The notes: generated by a model from the letters alone, not told the origin. A DNA stretch of 64,000 nt from JAGQOZ01 sp041399205 (GCA_041399205.1 JAWKTK010000003.1:558001-622000); one strand, 5' to 3'. Counted from the first letter of the stretch, positions 18,001 through 27,459 are shown. Numbers and translations: made by a program.

Positions 18001-20173
18001 TATTGTCGACCATCCGTCCCATCCGGTCAGTTTGGTGATCACGAGCGAGACCACTTACCTGTCCGGCCAAAACACGTATTCGGGATCGACCACCGTTAAC
18101 GGATTGGGGCACGCGGTGTTTGAAACAACCGAAAGTCTTCCTCAGCATACCGATATTTATCTGAACGGTGGTGATTTGAGTCTGAATGCCGGACGGCGTG
18201 AATTGGGAGAACTTGTTATTCGCGACGGTGGAAATATCCACGCCAATGATACTGCTAGTTTCATACCGCAACAGGTGACGGCCATGGCGGGAAGCATAGG
18301 AGCGGGACTCACCGGCAACGCCACGCTGGAAAAAACAACGCCGGGAATACTGTATATGTGGAACGATTCGCCTGGGTTTTCGGGGCCAGTGCATGTGAAC
18401 GAAGGTGTTGTTGTGGCCGTCCGACCGAGGTCCACGGGATCGGGGCAAGTGGTAGTGAAGCCGAATGGTATCTTGGCCATCAGCCCCAATTCCCAGGCCA
18501 ACACGGTCTTGGACGGAGGCCGACTCTGGGGCTACCACGGCAATTCCGGTGATCCGACGTCCGTGACCAATCTGGAAGTGCGGTCGGATTCGCGTATCGA
18601 AAGCTTCAATTTTGGCTATCCCGATTTGAGTCGCCGCATTGACTTGGAAGTGCTCGGTTCGCTCACGGGCAATGGCAACTTGACGATCGATACGGGCTCG
18701 GCTACGGTGACGCTGGCTGGATCAGGTGAACAGTTTCGCGGCAACTTGATCGTTGAAAGCGGTCGTCTGTGGGTCCGTAATGTCAACGCGTTTCGTCCTG
18801 ATTCGGAGACTATTCTCATGGACGAAGCCAGTTTGGGAATCGGCGTTGTTCGTCTCACCCAAGGGCGCTTCCAACTTCACGGAGCAAATTTGTCGGCTAG
18901 TCGATGGCGGGACGAACGGGCTGTGGTGGAGAGTCGCCTGGCTTTGTTTCAAACCGTCACTGTCGCGCGTTCAGATATGGATTTATATGATGTCCACTTC
19001 ATGCAGGATTCGCGGCTCCAAGTGACCGAAGGAGGCATGTTGAACTTGCCTGGAAACGTCCATGTTTATCCGGCAGCTACGTTTCAAGTGGACGAATTTG
19101 ATCTTGATTACGGTGCCAGTCACAGCATTGTCAGCGGTAGTTTGATTGCGGCAGCTGTGGACGCCAGTTGGGATTTGATAGGCGGCGAAAATATCACGCT
19201 CGATCTACAGCAATTGGTGGTTCCCGACGAGACGTCTTTTCAACTCCGTCGCCATGGCCAGTCTGCCATCGTCAAGGTCGGGGCAGATCTGCAACAACTG
19301 ACCGGCGGAGGCCGTTTGGAAAATAATGTCGTTCTGGATGGTGGAAGCATCGCACCGGGCGATGCCGTAGGCCCATTGACGATTCAAGGTGATGTGTCAC
19401 TGCGCCATGGTGTGCTGCAGTGGGAATTGGATTCGGCCGAATCGCATGACGTAATAGATGTTTTGGGGCAAGTTGATCGAGGCAATGAGCACGGCTTGTT
19501 GGAATTGGAGATTCAATTGACGAATAGTAACGCCTGGCAAACTAGTTTCGACCCGCAATCGACTTATTCTTGGGAAGTGTTACGAGCGTCATCGTTTGTC
19601 GATTTCGATCCGACTGGAATTGCCATCTTGCGACAAAGTTTGGACCAATCACATCCCTTGGCCAAACATGCGGAACTGCAATTGGAAAGCGTAGACAACA
19701 AACTGATGTTGAAATATGTGGGAGCTGCCGATCTGGGAGATTTTGACCAGGACGGCCAGTTGGATTCACAAGATATTGAATTGCTGGTTCAGGCGATTCG
19801 AGGCATGGAGTTTGAAGAGCAATTCGATTTAGACATGAACACCGTACTGGATGGTGAAGACCTGCTGTACTGGGTCGAATTTGTGAAGCAGACCACAGTT
19901 GGCGATTCGAATCTAGATGGCAAATTTGACAGTTCCGATTTGGTGACGGTCTTCCAAGCTGGACAATACGAAGATGACCAAGTCGCCAATTCCACATGGT
20001 CCGCCGGCGATTGGAACGGCGATGGCGATTTCACTACGGCTGACTTGGTGCTGGCGTTTCAGCGAGGAAACTACCATAACCTACCGGCCAACGCCGTGCC
20101 TGAACCAACAACACTTTTCGGCCTACTGCTGTTGCTCGTTTGGCGGACCAAACCCAAGAGACACGACGTCTAA
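15032..20173 (+). CDS. giant autotransporter-repeat-like surface protein with dockerin-like module and PEP-CTERM
   Basis: A 1,713-residue exported protein. Residues 1-36 form a signal peptide (LGIGLLAILIASSGYSQ). The bulk is parallel beta-strand repeats, including the autotransporter-associated form LTKTGTGMLELRGDN near residue 155 followed by LEIEGGTVSV, and VTLAGSGEQFRGNLIVESG near 1,230. The segment 1,568-1,685 is the double dockerin-like Ca module. The protein ends AVPEPTTLFGLLLLLVW and a KPKR tail, a PEP-CTERM signal. GAGG seven bases before ATG 15032 supports the start. It follows the interrupted paralogous gene by 28 bases, so three exported-protein genes from 9953 probably form one transcription unit. 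A role in adhesion or surface matrix is inferred from architecture. Confidence 0.88.
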   Translation: MLGHVTQIQTAKVRICCQPLGIGLLAILIASSGYSQTTDWISQTSGSWFDPVAWSNGIPNSTTATARFATATPLDLTVDVGSPVTVTSLTFDRSGSTVIGGASALHFQPVSPSPAIQVLDGNVSLQNRLTSLPNQSLVWDVQNDGQLQVESSLTNALGNLTKTGTGMLELRGDNFAWNQRLEIEGGTVSVVGTDPLGSSPGGVERGTWIGPHGTLLTNGRTTFSNEMFQLQGGTLSVAGISTTVRSQIDLLETSRLETTPDAMLFLRGSLAGEAGVVFSGNVALSPANGANTYQGQTVIESGLVSVTEPGALGTSNGTNDGTRVLDGATLQFDSRGIPSSEYIELQNANLDFGSSLVDTTFVTTLAFERQNVITSSSEVGIRFRGHWTGSGGVTFRDMRGTLQQTADYSGPTSIFGSSVQITEATALGDTAQGTYVENGGVSLERHVRNAEPFHIGSAGQLFVQVPNIEGPLTLATGSLLELNINDIQFHAPVQVRGIATVEGDARSNTVFREGVYGSGTLNLYGLRSPIDVEGEIGPNVNLSLFSSQLNVNHSQTLTQSISLLDGGKLHANADIQVDDLRLVGTGKLSSNETARITLQHLDPKNSLIDANLVYDQPIRVDHAVGSRFVNLGETFGEDIFVQRGALNVLGPTGLGNSLGTTEIVEGSSGRIHFHEQVVSNETILLNNSHGLGSQGALTGQQGSILQGTVDLGAQGSSLGDIAWNTNLELQGPVLGGDLRILGGKVTIASAQVNYTGATDVQGELRLTGDTRLSQTSKITIGGQSAKLVLDNHAGGHGDRVADDIPLELAGGVVQLIAVDTGEATAERLGDVSLIRGHSQWWTRNADDRFVLQSLQRETGATVDFGAIDDRFAIENPLPIVNGTIGGWAKSSYSFVTMQGDELVSVNSIEKPLSSATNGQHIWWRDADTLTRNTSVGSFIAIGSETIDLGSHRLTINSGGIIGEGVSLVNGELTSGVDELFLHQRVNVGANIVDHPSHPVSLVITSETTYLSGQNTYSGSTTVNGLGHAVFETTESLPQHTDIYLNGGDLSLNAGRRELGELVIRDGGNIHANDTASFIPQQVTAMAGSIGAGLTGNATLEKTTPGILYMWNDSPGFSGPVHVNEGVVVAVRPRSTGSGQVVVKPNGILAISPNSQANTVLDGGRLWGYHGNSGDPTSVTNLEVRSDSRIESFNFGYPDLSRRIDLEVLGSLTGNGNLTIDTGSATVTLAGSGEQFRGNLIVESGRLWVRNVNAFRPDSETILMDEASLGIGVVRLTQGRFQLHGANLSASRWRDERAVVESRLALFQTVTVARSDMDLYDVHFMQDSRLQVTEGGMLNLPGNVHVYPAATFQVDEFDLDYGASHSIVSGSLIAAAVDASWDLIGGENITLDLQQLVVPDETSFQLRRHGQSAIVKVGADLQQLTGGGRLENNVVLDGGSIAPGDAVGPLTIQGDVSLRHGVLQWELDSAESHDVIDVLGQVDRGNEHGLLELEIQLTNSNAWQTSFDPQSTYSWEVLRASSFVDFDPTGIAILRQSLDQSHPLAKHAELQLESVDNKLMLKYVGAADLGDFDQDGQLDSQDIELLVQAIRGMEFEEQFDLDMNTVLDGEDLLYWVEFVKQTTVGDSNLDGKFDSSDLVTVFQAGQYEDDQVANSTWSAGDWNGDGDFTTADLVLAFQRGNYHNLPANAVPEPTTLFGLLLLLVWRTKPKRHDV

Positions 20174-20303
20174 TTGGACCGTCGCAGCGAATTGAACAGC
20201 CCTCTTTCAAGCCAACAGCGGCATTGACGAAACACGCAAACTCGTGCCGTCTTCCGATCGACCAACGTTAATCTGGTGTTATCCAGCTAACTAGTTTCAA
20301 CCG

Positions 20304-23300
20304 TTATCGGCGTTTCCCGGACGCAAAAAATTCGTCTACCACTTTGGCCATTGCAACGTCGCTTAGCGAAGAACCGCTCCAGCGGCCGCTTGGTTTGGTT
20401 TCAGATACCGCTGCCGCATAAGAACCGTCGGTAAAGGCCACAACCAGATCCAAAGTGGTGAATTCGCCATCGCAATTCCAGTCTCCTTCGGCCCAGCCGG
20501 AATTCTTCGCAATACCGTCTTCATATTCGCCCGCTTGGAAGATCAACACCAAGTCACTGGAATTGAAGACGCCATCCAAGTTGGCGTCACCGGCAGTGGT
20601 GTTCAAAGTCGATCCATCTTCCACCAGGAACGTCACGTCGTCCGTGGTAACGGCGCTATCACCGTTCAGATCGAACCGAGAATCGGTTTGACCGCCGTTC
20701 ACAGCCGCACACAACAAGTTAATGTCATTCGCATCTAAGATGCCATTGCCATCGAAGTCTCCCAACCGGCCGGCCGTGCCGTTCGCTGCGCCAAACGAAG
20801 TGTTCGGCAATGACACAAAACTGCCTGTCCCATCGGGAATTCGGCCGATAGAAACACCGGCCGTTCCTGCAGGAAAGGCCACGTAGTCAGCAAAGTAGGT
20901 TGGTAGACCATCCGCTGTCGCTTGTACCAACCAAGCGTCATCCTCCTGGTCTCCTTTGAAACCAAATCCTAATGCGGTTTCATTCAATACCAGGAAACCG
21001 CCGGCTGGAATCGTGGTTCCCATAGGGAATCGATACTTGGAAAAATCTCCGCTATCACTCACATACCACCCAGAAACGTCGACGGCTTGATTCGAGGCGT
21101 TGAACAATTCCAGTTGATCCACCGCTGGCGCGTCGCTGCGGCTGAGGATTTCATTCACCACCACCGTCGGAGCCAATGGACTGCGTCCCAAATTTCCGCC
21201 ATACCATTGGCTCGATTGCCAATTCGCTGGATCGTTGTAGTCTCCCGCTGGATTCACAACGACCAACGAACTGCCGTCTCCGTCCGCTCGATTCGGCCAC
21301 TCTGCAGCGTCGTTGTAGCGGAACTGCTGAATGACATCGTTGTTGGCGTCTACCAACGTCAGCCATTCGCCTCCGTTGCTGAGCTTGCCCGTGAATTCAC
21401 CAATCACGGTGGCCAGGGCGGTGCCAAAACGAGACTCAAACGCCGCCGAGCTCTTGGCTACCACCACCGACTGTCCGGCCGGCAAAACGCTGGCCGGAAA
21501 CGCAAACGAAATCCCTTGCGTGTCTCCGTCGACATCGATTTCGACCAAGCGAACTCCGTCCAAGTCAATCGATTGCGAGCCGGTGTTGGTGATTCGCACA
21601 AATTCAAAACTGTCATTGTCCGAATCTAATTCGCCGAATTGTGTCAACGCGGCGTGCGGATTGTAGCTCAATTCCGTAATTCGCAACGCTTGCTGTGACG
21701 AAGCATTGTCACCTTGATACGAAAGCTGATCCATTGTTTCGCCAGCCACATTCTTCAGTACCAATGTACCTCCAGCATTGCTCAAGAAACCATCGTAGCT
21801 TTGCACAAACAAGCCTTGATTCCCGGACGGACCAGTGCTGCGACTGCGGAACGAATTCACGTGCGGCGAAACATACAGAGAACCGCCCGGCAACATGACC
21901 GTGCCTGGTGCGAAGGTTGTCGAAATGGAATCACTGGTCACCGACCAACCGGAAATGTCAACGGCAAAGTCATTCGAATTCACCAGCTGAAAATACTCTT
22001 CGCTTTGATTTCCGCTGGCTGGATTGAACTCCAAATTTTCACCAAAACTTACGGTGAAGCTGTCGGGTTGAGCGTCCGGAATGCCGGCAATATCTTCGCC
22101 CTGCGTGCTGTGAATACTGTGGGTTTGGTACAAGTGGACGCGTCGCACGGCCAAGTATTCTGTCTTCAAACGATCAATGGCTTCGGCCATCGACATTTCG
22201 ATGCCCCATTTTTGCCACGCTTCATAATCCAACGCGGCGTCCGCTTCCATCTGCGCCAAATATTCGTCCAAACGGTTTTCAAATTTCAATTCGGATTCGG
22301 GCGTGCCAGGTGCTTGTAGCAGGTCGTCCATTAAAGTCCGCAATCGGCGCAAGTACATGGTGCGGAATTCAGGCACTTCGTACAAAGCGTCAATCAAACG
22401 ATTCCAGTTCCGATTCTGAGGATGTTCTTGATCGCCTACAAACGGATGCGACGGCCAAATGGTAACGCCCGCAAAGGTTCGGAAGTTGTCTTTGTCGGCC
22501 CAAATCACGTCGTCTCGAATATTATCGTTGGACATGAAGTGCAGGCCAAACGTCAAGTCCAAGTCCCACGGCATGACCATCCATTCGCCCGTTCCATTGG
22601 AGTCTCGATAAACAAAATAGTTCTTGGTGGATTGGTCATTGTTCTGCGTGATGACGGTAGCGGCCAAGTAATTCAGCACGGCCGGTATGTTGACGTTGTC
22701 ATAGACGTAATTTCGCAGTTCTTCACCCGACAAGCCGTTGATGTTGTCAACAAATTCGGTGAGATCCGCGCTGTCTTCGTATTCTCGAGTCTTCTTTTCA
22801 ATACCGCTGCGACCGCTGGTGAACGTATTGAACATCTTGTACAACGCGCCATCGGGATCTAGGCCTTCGCGAGCCAGCAGATTGGCATCGGGCTGTTCTA
22901 TAAACATGGCCACCGAAAAGAATTCTCCATTGCGTTCAATTCGCATGGGAAAAGCTTCAGACGCAGGCAGGCCAGCCGCGTCGTAGGTTTCAAACGCCAA
23001 AGCTTGTCGCACGTAATCTTTGTTCGTGTAAGTCGTGTTGACGTTGATCTCGGTAACGCGATCGGCGTCTTCGTCAAAACGAAAGTCGTACGCCGTATTG
23101 AAATCAAACTTGTAGCTTTTCTTGACCAAGCCAGTTGACGAACCACCTCGAATACGGACAAACACGTTGTCATAGAATTCACCAGCGTAGAAAACACTGG
23201 ATCGAGTGCCTCGCGTCGAATTCGCTCGGCTTTCTGTCCCTGGTTCGATAAACCAATGGTAGACCGGCAACTGCGAATCCAAGGCCGAGTCCGTGACCAA

Positions 23301-24650
23301 CGTGCCCCAATATTCCGGCGATTGATCTTCGCCTGAATTGTCCAAGAAGGCGGGGCTGCGCGAAGTGAGTCCGTTCGCATCGGCAGCAGAGACATACCAG
23401 CGAACCATTTCCCCCGCTTGCAAAGCGTCGGCCGGAATCTTGGCAGCGAAAAAGCCGTCATTGGCGGTTTCATCACCAGATGTCGAACTTCCATCGTCCA
23501 GCATGGGAGCGGTTACTGGATCGCCGTACATGGTTCGATAGGTCAGCATGACGGTATTCATGTCCACCGCCGCGTGCAAATCTCGCACTCGCGCCGTCAC
23601 CACAAAATCTTGGTCCGCCAAAATGGCGCCGGGGTTCTTGGTAACTCGAGTAATCCGAGGTCCGATGTCGGCTACTTCGGAAACATTCGGTTCACCTGGA
23701 GTCGGCGTCAGCAAATAACCGACGTAACTGCCCGACGCGCCGCCTTCAGTCGTTTCAACGGTCAGCGACCAATTCAGCAGCTGGCCACCTTGAGCACCAA
23801 AGTCATCATTGATTTCCAGCGTCCACGTCCCGGCGGCGGCTTGCCCATTTAGGTCCGCCAGAGTTCCTTCGGGGCGAAAGCTACCGGTGAACGGAACGGC
23901 GCCGGCGGTGATGTCGGTGTCGGCTTGATCGTCGATTACGGTTGACACAAAGTTGTCACCGCTGGAACCAACATCCGTAAACAGTTCTACTCGAGTTCCC
24001 GTGGGACCAATCAGAAAGACGTCCAAATCACTGGCCCAAGTGTGTTCGATATTCAGTGTGACGTTGACATCCGTAACGTTGCCGCTGGCCGTGACTGGTA
24101 TCTGGCTGATGATGGTGGACGTTTCTGTAGAGCTGATGGGAATCGGTGTGTCGGCCGAAGTGAGCACATTGTTGGGAGCCGAGCGACCGAACGAAACATC
24201 GGCGAACTGAGCTGGATAGTCGTCGCCGTCTTGTCCGAATTCGCTGAGCACTTGAAAATCTTTGGTCAACGCAATGTAGTCGCCGCTGGCGGAAAGTTGA
24301 AAATTCGTGTGCAGCTCGCCATCGTCCGCGACGCGATCCAATCCGGAAGCATAGACGACCAAGTATTCGTTTGGAGCCAATGTCGTCCCGGCCGGAAAAT
24401 TCCATTTGCTTAGATTGTCGGGATCGTCGGTCAGATGGTATTCGTTTAGCGAAGCAGTTTCATCGCCTTGGTTGTGCAGTTCGACCCAATCGGGATAACG
24501 GCGAAAGGAATCTCGGACGGTTCTTTCGTTGGCCGCCATGAATTCGGTAATCATGACGTCTGCCGCCAGCAGCATTCGCTGTTCCAGCGATTCTAACTGA
24601 AGGTTGTTTTTCGATCGAAGGCTGCCGTAGGATCGATGGTTTCGCCGCAT
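20304..24650 (-). CDS. CotH-type kinase/lamin-tail/P-domain exported protein with dockerin-like module
   Basis: A 1,448-residue multidomain protein. The N-terminus (residues about 16-30) carries LESLEQRMLLAAD, an LEPR-XLL-like motif. A lamin-tail domain (about 32-150, starting ITEFMAANE), a proprotein-convertase P domain (about 175-303, HTWASDLDVFLIGP) and a CotH domain (about 470-800) follow. The CotH domain keeps NNDQSTKNYF near 669 and MPWDLDLTFG near 691, matching the ATP-binding/catalytic Asp region of protein kinases of the spore-coat type. At least three more lamin-tail-like domains lie at about 860-1,290, then the dockerin-like module (about 1,295-1,410). There is no PEP-CTERM signal. 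CotH enzymes phosphorylate proteins; the target here is unknown. Confidence 0.88.
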   Translation of the reverse strand: MRRNHRSYGSLRSKNNLQLESLEQRMLLAADVMITEFMAANERTVRDSFRRYPDWVELHNQGDETASLNEYHLTDDPDNLSKWNFPAGTTLAPNEYLVVYASGLDRVADDGELHTNFQLSASGDYIALTKDFQVLSEFGQDGDDYPAQFADVSFGRSAPNNVLTSADTPIPISSTETSTIISQIPVTASGNVTDVNVTLNIEHTWASDLDVFLIGPTGTRVELFTDVGSSGDNFVSTVIDDQADTDITAGAVPFTGSFRPEGTLADLNGQAAAGTWTLEINDDFGAQGGQLLNWSLTVETTEGGASGSYVGYLLTPTPGEPNVSEVADIGPRITRVTKNPGAILADQDFVVTARVRDLHAAVDMNTVMLTYRTMYGDPVTAPMLDDGSSTSGDETANDGFFAAKIPADALQAGEMVRWYVSAADANGLTSRSPAFLDNSGEDQSPEYWGTLVTDSALDSQLPVYHWFIEPGTESRANSTRGTRSSVFYAGEFYDNVFVRIRGGSSTGLVKKSYKFDFNTAYDFRFDEDADRVTEINVNTTYTNKDYVRQALAFETYDAAGLPASEAFPMRIERNGEFFSVAMFIEQPDANLLAREGLDPDGALYKMFNTFTSGRSGIEKKTREYEDSADLTEFVDNINGLSGEELRNYVYDNVNIPAVLNYLAATVITQNNDQSTKNYFVYRDSNGTGEWMVMPWDLDLTFGLHFMSNDNIRDDVIWADKDNFRTFAGVTIWPSHPFVGDQEHPQNRNWNRLIDALYEVPEFRTMYLRRLRTLMDDLLQAPGTPESELKFENRLDEYLAQMEADAALDYEAWQKWGIEMSMAEAIDRLKTEYLAVRRVHLYQTHSIHSTQGEDIAGIPDAQPDSFTVSFGENLEFNPASGNQSEEYFQLVNSNDFAVDISGWSVTSDSISTTFAPGTVMLPGGSLYVSPHVNSFRSRSTGPSGNQGLFVQSYDGFLSNAGGTLVLKNVAGETMDQLSYQGDNASSQQALRITELSYNPHAALTQFGELDSDNDSFEFVRITNTGSQSIDLDGVRLVEIDVDGDTQGISFAFPASVLPAGQSVVVAKSSAAFESRFGTALATVIGEFTGKLSNGGEWLTLVDANNDVIQQFRYNDAAEWPNRADGDGSSLVVVNPAGDYNDPANWQSSQWYGGNLGRSPLAPTVVVNEILSRSDAPAVDQLELFNASNQAVDVSGWYVSDSGDFSKYRFPMGTTIPAGGFLVLNETALGFGFKGDQEDDAWLVQATADGLPTYFADYVAFPAGTAGVSIGRIPDGTGSFVSLPNTSFGAANGTAGRLGDFDGNGILDANDINLLCAAVNGGQTDSRFDLNGDSAVTTDDVTFLVEDGSTLNTTAGDANLDGVFNSSDLVLIFQAGEYEDGIAKNSGWAEGDWNCDGEFTTLDLVVAFTDGSYAAAVSETKPSGRWSGSSLSDVAMAKVVDEFFASGKRR

Positions 24651-24690
24651 TAGAAATGTCTGCCGTGAAAAAAGGAAGGAAATGAGAATA

Positions 24691-24729
24691 AAGCGGCCCG
24701 AAGCAGACGCTTGTTGCTTCGGGCCGCTT
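24691..24729 (-). terminator. perfect 15-bp hairpin downstream of the LamG-like gene
   Basis: Arms AAGCGGCCCGAAGCA (24691-24705) and its exact complement (24715-24729) flank a 9-base loop. On the minus strand it lies between the LamG-like gene (ends 24783) and the CotH-type gene (starts 24650), and is followed by a T/C-rich tract with a TTTTTT run about 20 bases on. It probably ends or attenuates transcription between the two genes. Confidence 0.75.
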
Positions 24730-24782
24730 GCGATCTTGAAAGTTGCGGTGGCTACGGGCAGTCCATTGGCCGCACGGAATCA

Positions 24783-26021
24783 CTAGCGACGTCGTCGCAC
24801 AATTCCTGTAACGCCAAGCAATCCGCAGGCCAGCAGCGCAAAGCTGTTGGGTTCCGGCACTGCACTGACGCCGACTTTGGGGCCTTGCTCGAAGCCACCA
24901 AAATTGAACGCCATGACAAAATCGGAGGTGCTGAACTGACCGTCACCATTCCAGTCTCCTTCGGCCCAAGTGGCATTTTGTCCCGTTTCAAACTTGCCAG
25001 CGGTGAAGACAGCCACAAAGTCGCCAGTGCCAAATTCGCCGTCTAAATTTGAATCACCCACGTAGGTATTCTTCAGGGTTTCCACCCAATAGAGGCGGTC
25101 ATCGGCGTCGACTCCACCACTTTCGTTGACGTCAAAGATGGCGTCTGTCAAACCGTCACTGACGGCTACGGTCAATCGATCAATATCGTCCGCAGTCAGC
25201 AAACCGTCGTCGTCAAAGTCGCCGACCAGTCCGCCACCACCACCGCCCGTGGCGGCAAGGTAATGTGCCATGATCCTGGAATCCGAAATGTCATCGTCAC
25301 CGTTGGGATCGTCCAAGCGGTATTCGTAAAAGGCGATTTCGTCCAAGATACCCGTAAAGAACTGCGACCCCTGGCTCTTGTGCGAACCCAGGACCCATTC
25401 CCCGTCAGCAAATTCCACTCGATTCGGTCCACCGGGCAAGGGGTTGAATTCGGATTCTTCACCGTTGATGTAAAAGCGAAGAGGATCCAAATCATCTTCA
25501 TCAATGGTCATCACAAAGTGGTACCAGGTTTCGTTTTCGGGAAGGATTCCAGAATTCGAAGTACCGCCGCCGATAAACGTTCCCAATTCATTGTTGGCCG
25601 TAATCAGCATGTCAGATCGACCGAGTCCGCCGCCATCTTTTTGGGCGACATAGACTTGCGTACCGTTGGCAAATCCATCCCCGTCCGTGTCCATGATTTC
25701 AGACGCCTTGAGCCACGTCTCAATCGTGAAGTCACTGCCTGTGGGATCACCGGCGTAGTCCAAAGCGATACTGCCGTCACCAAAGAACTCCGCGCCATTT
25801 CCAACGATGCCTTCCACTTCCAGATCCACAAAGTTGACTTCGTAGCTGTGGTTGTCGTTGCCGGAACTGTCCAGAATTTGGTCCGAACCTTCCGGTTCTT
25901 CGAATCGATAGTAGGCAACCGGGTTGTCCGCCAACACTTCATCAGCGTAATCCGCAAATGCTCCGCTGGCTGCCATTAGCACGCCTAGCCCGCTACCTAA
26001 CCAGAGTTTCCCGTACTTCAT
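24783..26021 (-). CDS. LamG/concanavalin-like secreted protein with dockerin-like module and PEP-CTERM
   Basis: A 412-residue exported protein. Residues 1-23 are a signal peptide (GVLMAASGAFA). Residues about 28-255 form a LamG/concanavalin-A-like jelly-roll domain, seen from VAYYRFEEPEGSDQILDSSG, then FTIETWLKA, YHFVMTID and FTGILDEIAFYE, the usual LamGL strand order. A glycine run (GGGGGG) links it to the double dockerin-like Ca module (about 264-380). It ends VPEPNSFALLACGLLG and RRRR, a clear PEP-CTERM signal. Carbohydrate binding at the cell surface is inferred from the fold. The CotH-type gene lies downstream on the same strand beyond a strong hairpin. Confidence 0.88.
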   Translation of the reverse strand: MKYGKLWLGSGLGVLMAASGAFADYADEVLADNPVAYYRFEEPEGSDQILDSSGNDNHSYEVNFVDLEVEGIVGNGAEFFGDGSIALDYAGDPTGSDFTIETWLKASEIMDTDGDGFANGTQVYVAQKDGGGLGRSDMLITANNELGTFIGGGTSNSGILPENETWYHFVMTIDEDDLDPLRFYINGEESEFNPLPGGPNRVEFADGEWVLGSHKSQGSQFFTGILDEIAFYEYRLDDPNGDDDISDSRIMAHYLAATGGGGGGLVGDFDDDGLLTADDIDRLTVAVSDGLTDAIFDVNESGGVDADDRLYWVETLKNTYVGDSNLDGEFGTGDFVAVFTAGKFETGQNATWAEGDWNGDGQFSTSDFVMAFNFGGFEQGPKVGVSAVPEPNSFALLACGLLGVTGIVRRRR

Positions 26022-26367
26022 CTGCTAACCTTGCTTTCTCATCGTGGGACGTCATCTACTTGCGGCCTTGGCTGGCCACTACACAGCCTCTGTCACGAGT
26101 CTAACGCATTCAAAAAAGAGGAAAAAGCACTAAAATGGGGACTCGAGGTAAACTTCCCGCGATTCGTCGGCAGCAACCAAATCTGTAGTCACCAAGGTGC
26201 TCAGCTTTTCGAACAGGTGATCACTCATTTTGATCCGCCAAATACATTAAAATGGTGGCAGCAGATGAATCGAAATGCCGGTCGTCCCTATCAGAGGACG
26301 GACGAGTTGCAATGACGGACCGTCGTCAGTCAGAAAAAAAGTCCAACAGCAGAATCGGGGTGATATT
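26022..26367. other. intergenic region between divergent LamG-like and WD40 genes
   Basis: About 345 bases. It should hold promoters for both flanking genes. I see A-rich stretches (26111-26135) but no confident promoter pair, hairpin or RNA gene. The plus-strand frame from 26275 is open but its first 31 codons look unlike the protein that follows. Confidence 0.35.
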
Positions 26368-27459
26368 GTGGAACCAGCGATTGCGGAAAAACGAACGCTT
26401 GAACTCAAAAAAGCGTTTCAGCACAAAGTACCGACAGGCGTTTTCGGATTCGATCTGGGCGCGAACCAAGACGACCTATTCTTGGCGTGTGTGGACGGAG
26501 TTCATCGGCTTAAAGCGAATGACGGTCAAACAGAATTGCTCTATTCGCACAACAGTTATGCTTCCAGCGTAGCGATGCTGGGCGACCAACGCACCATTGT
26601 GTCCGCCGGATATGACGGCCGCTTGAAATGGTTCGATTTGGAGCAAAAACAAGTTCCTCGTGAAGTACACGCTCACCAGTTTTGGTCATGGGAAATGGCA
26701 GCGTCGCCTGATGGTACTCGGCTAGCATCCGTCACCGGCCAGTACATAGCGGGCGATTACAAATACGCTCCAGCACCGGAAACGGAACCGAGCGTGAAAG
26801 TTTTTGACGCAGCGACGGGCGAACAACAGTGGGCGTTTGCTCACGTTCCGTCCGTCCAATCCGTCGCGTTCAGTCCCGACGGGCAACATCTGGCGGCGGC
26901 CAACATCATGGGTGAAATTCGCATCTGGAATCTCGAATCGGGCGAATTGACTGCCAACTGGACCACCGAAGATTTCACGAGCTGGGGAATCATCAAAAGC
27001 CATTGTTATCTGGGCGGCATCTTTGCGTTGTCTTTTTCGCCCGAGGGAACTGAAATTTTGGCGGCCGGGATGGGACCGATGCGAGATCCCATGGCGGGGA
27101 ACGGTCGGCAATTGTGGCAGCGTTTTGCGTGGCAAGAGAATCCCGTTCGCAAAGTAGACGAAATCAAAGCGGGACAGCACGGTGAAGGCCTGATGGAAAC
27201 GTTGGCCGTTTGCCCTGTGAATCGATTGTTCGCCATGGGAGGTCGACTACGAGGCGGAGATTGGAATGCTGCCGTGTTTGACCTGGACACCGGCGAAAAG
27301 CTCGCTCATCTCAACACCGGCTTCCGCATGACAAATGCTCGATTTACTTCAGACGGCACACGGCTGATTGTTGCCGGTTGCAATGGCCAGGGCAAACCGG
27401 AAGACGGCACGTTTCGACCATGGGGTGTTGTGGAAGCGTACGATGTAACGCTGTCGTAA
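26368..27459 (+). CDS. WD40 repeat protein
   Basis: A WD40-type beta-propeller protein of about 363 residues. Repeats are visible as VAMLGDQRTIVSAGYDGRLKWFDL, split around residue 85, then SVAFSPDGQHLAAANIMGEI followed by RIWNLESGEL, then ALSFSPEGTEILAAG and ARFTSDGTRLIVAG. No signal peptide is seen, so it is probably cytoplasmic, or a non-classical surface protein. The start is uncertain: GTG 26368 follows GGGGTGA at good spacing, whereas ATG 26275 has no clear ribosome-binding site and would add 31 unlike residues. It converges on the DUF1501 gene, 67 bases away. Planctomycetes often encode such repeats beside DUF1501/DUF1553 genes; no partner function is established. Confidence 0.82.
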   Translation: MEPAIAEKRTLELKKAFQHKVPTGVFGFDLGANQDDLFLACVDGVHRLKANDGQTELLYSHNSYASSVAMLGDQRTIVSAGYDGRLKWFDLEQKQVPREVHAHQFWSWEMAASPDGTRLASVTGQYIAGDYKYAPAPETEPSVKVFDAATGEQQWAFAHVPSVQSVAFSPDGQHLAAANIMGEIRIWNLESGELTANWTTEDFTSWGIIKSHCYLGGIFALSFSPEGTEILAAGMGPMRDPMAGNGRQLWQRFAWQENPVRKVDEIKAGQHGEGLMETLAVCPVNRLFAMGGRLRGGDWNAAVFDLDTGEKLAHLNTGFRMTNARFTSDGTRLIVAGCNGQGKPEDGTFRPWGVVEAYDVTLS

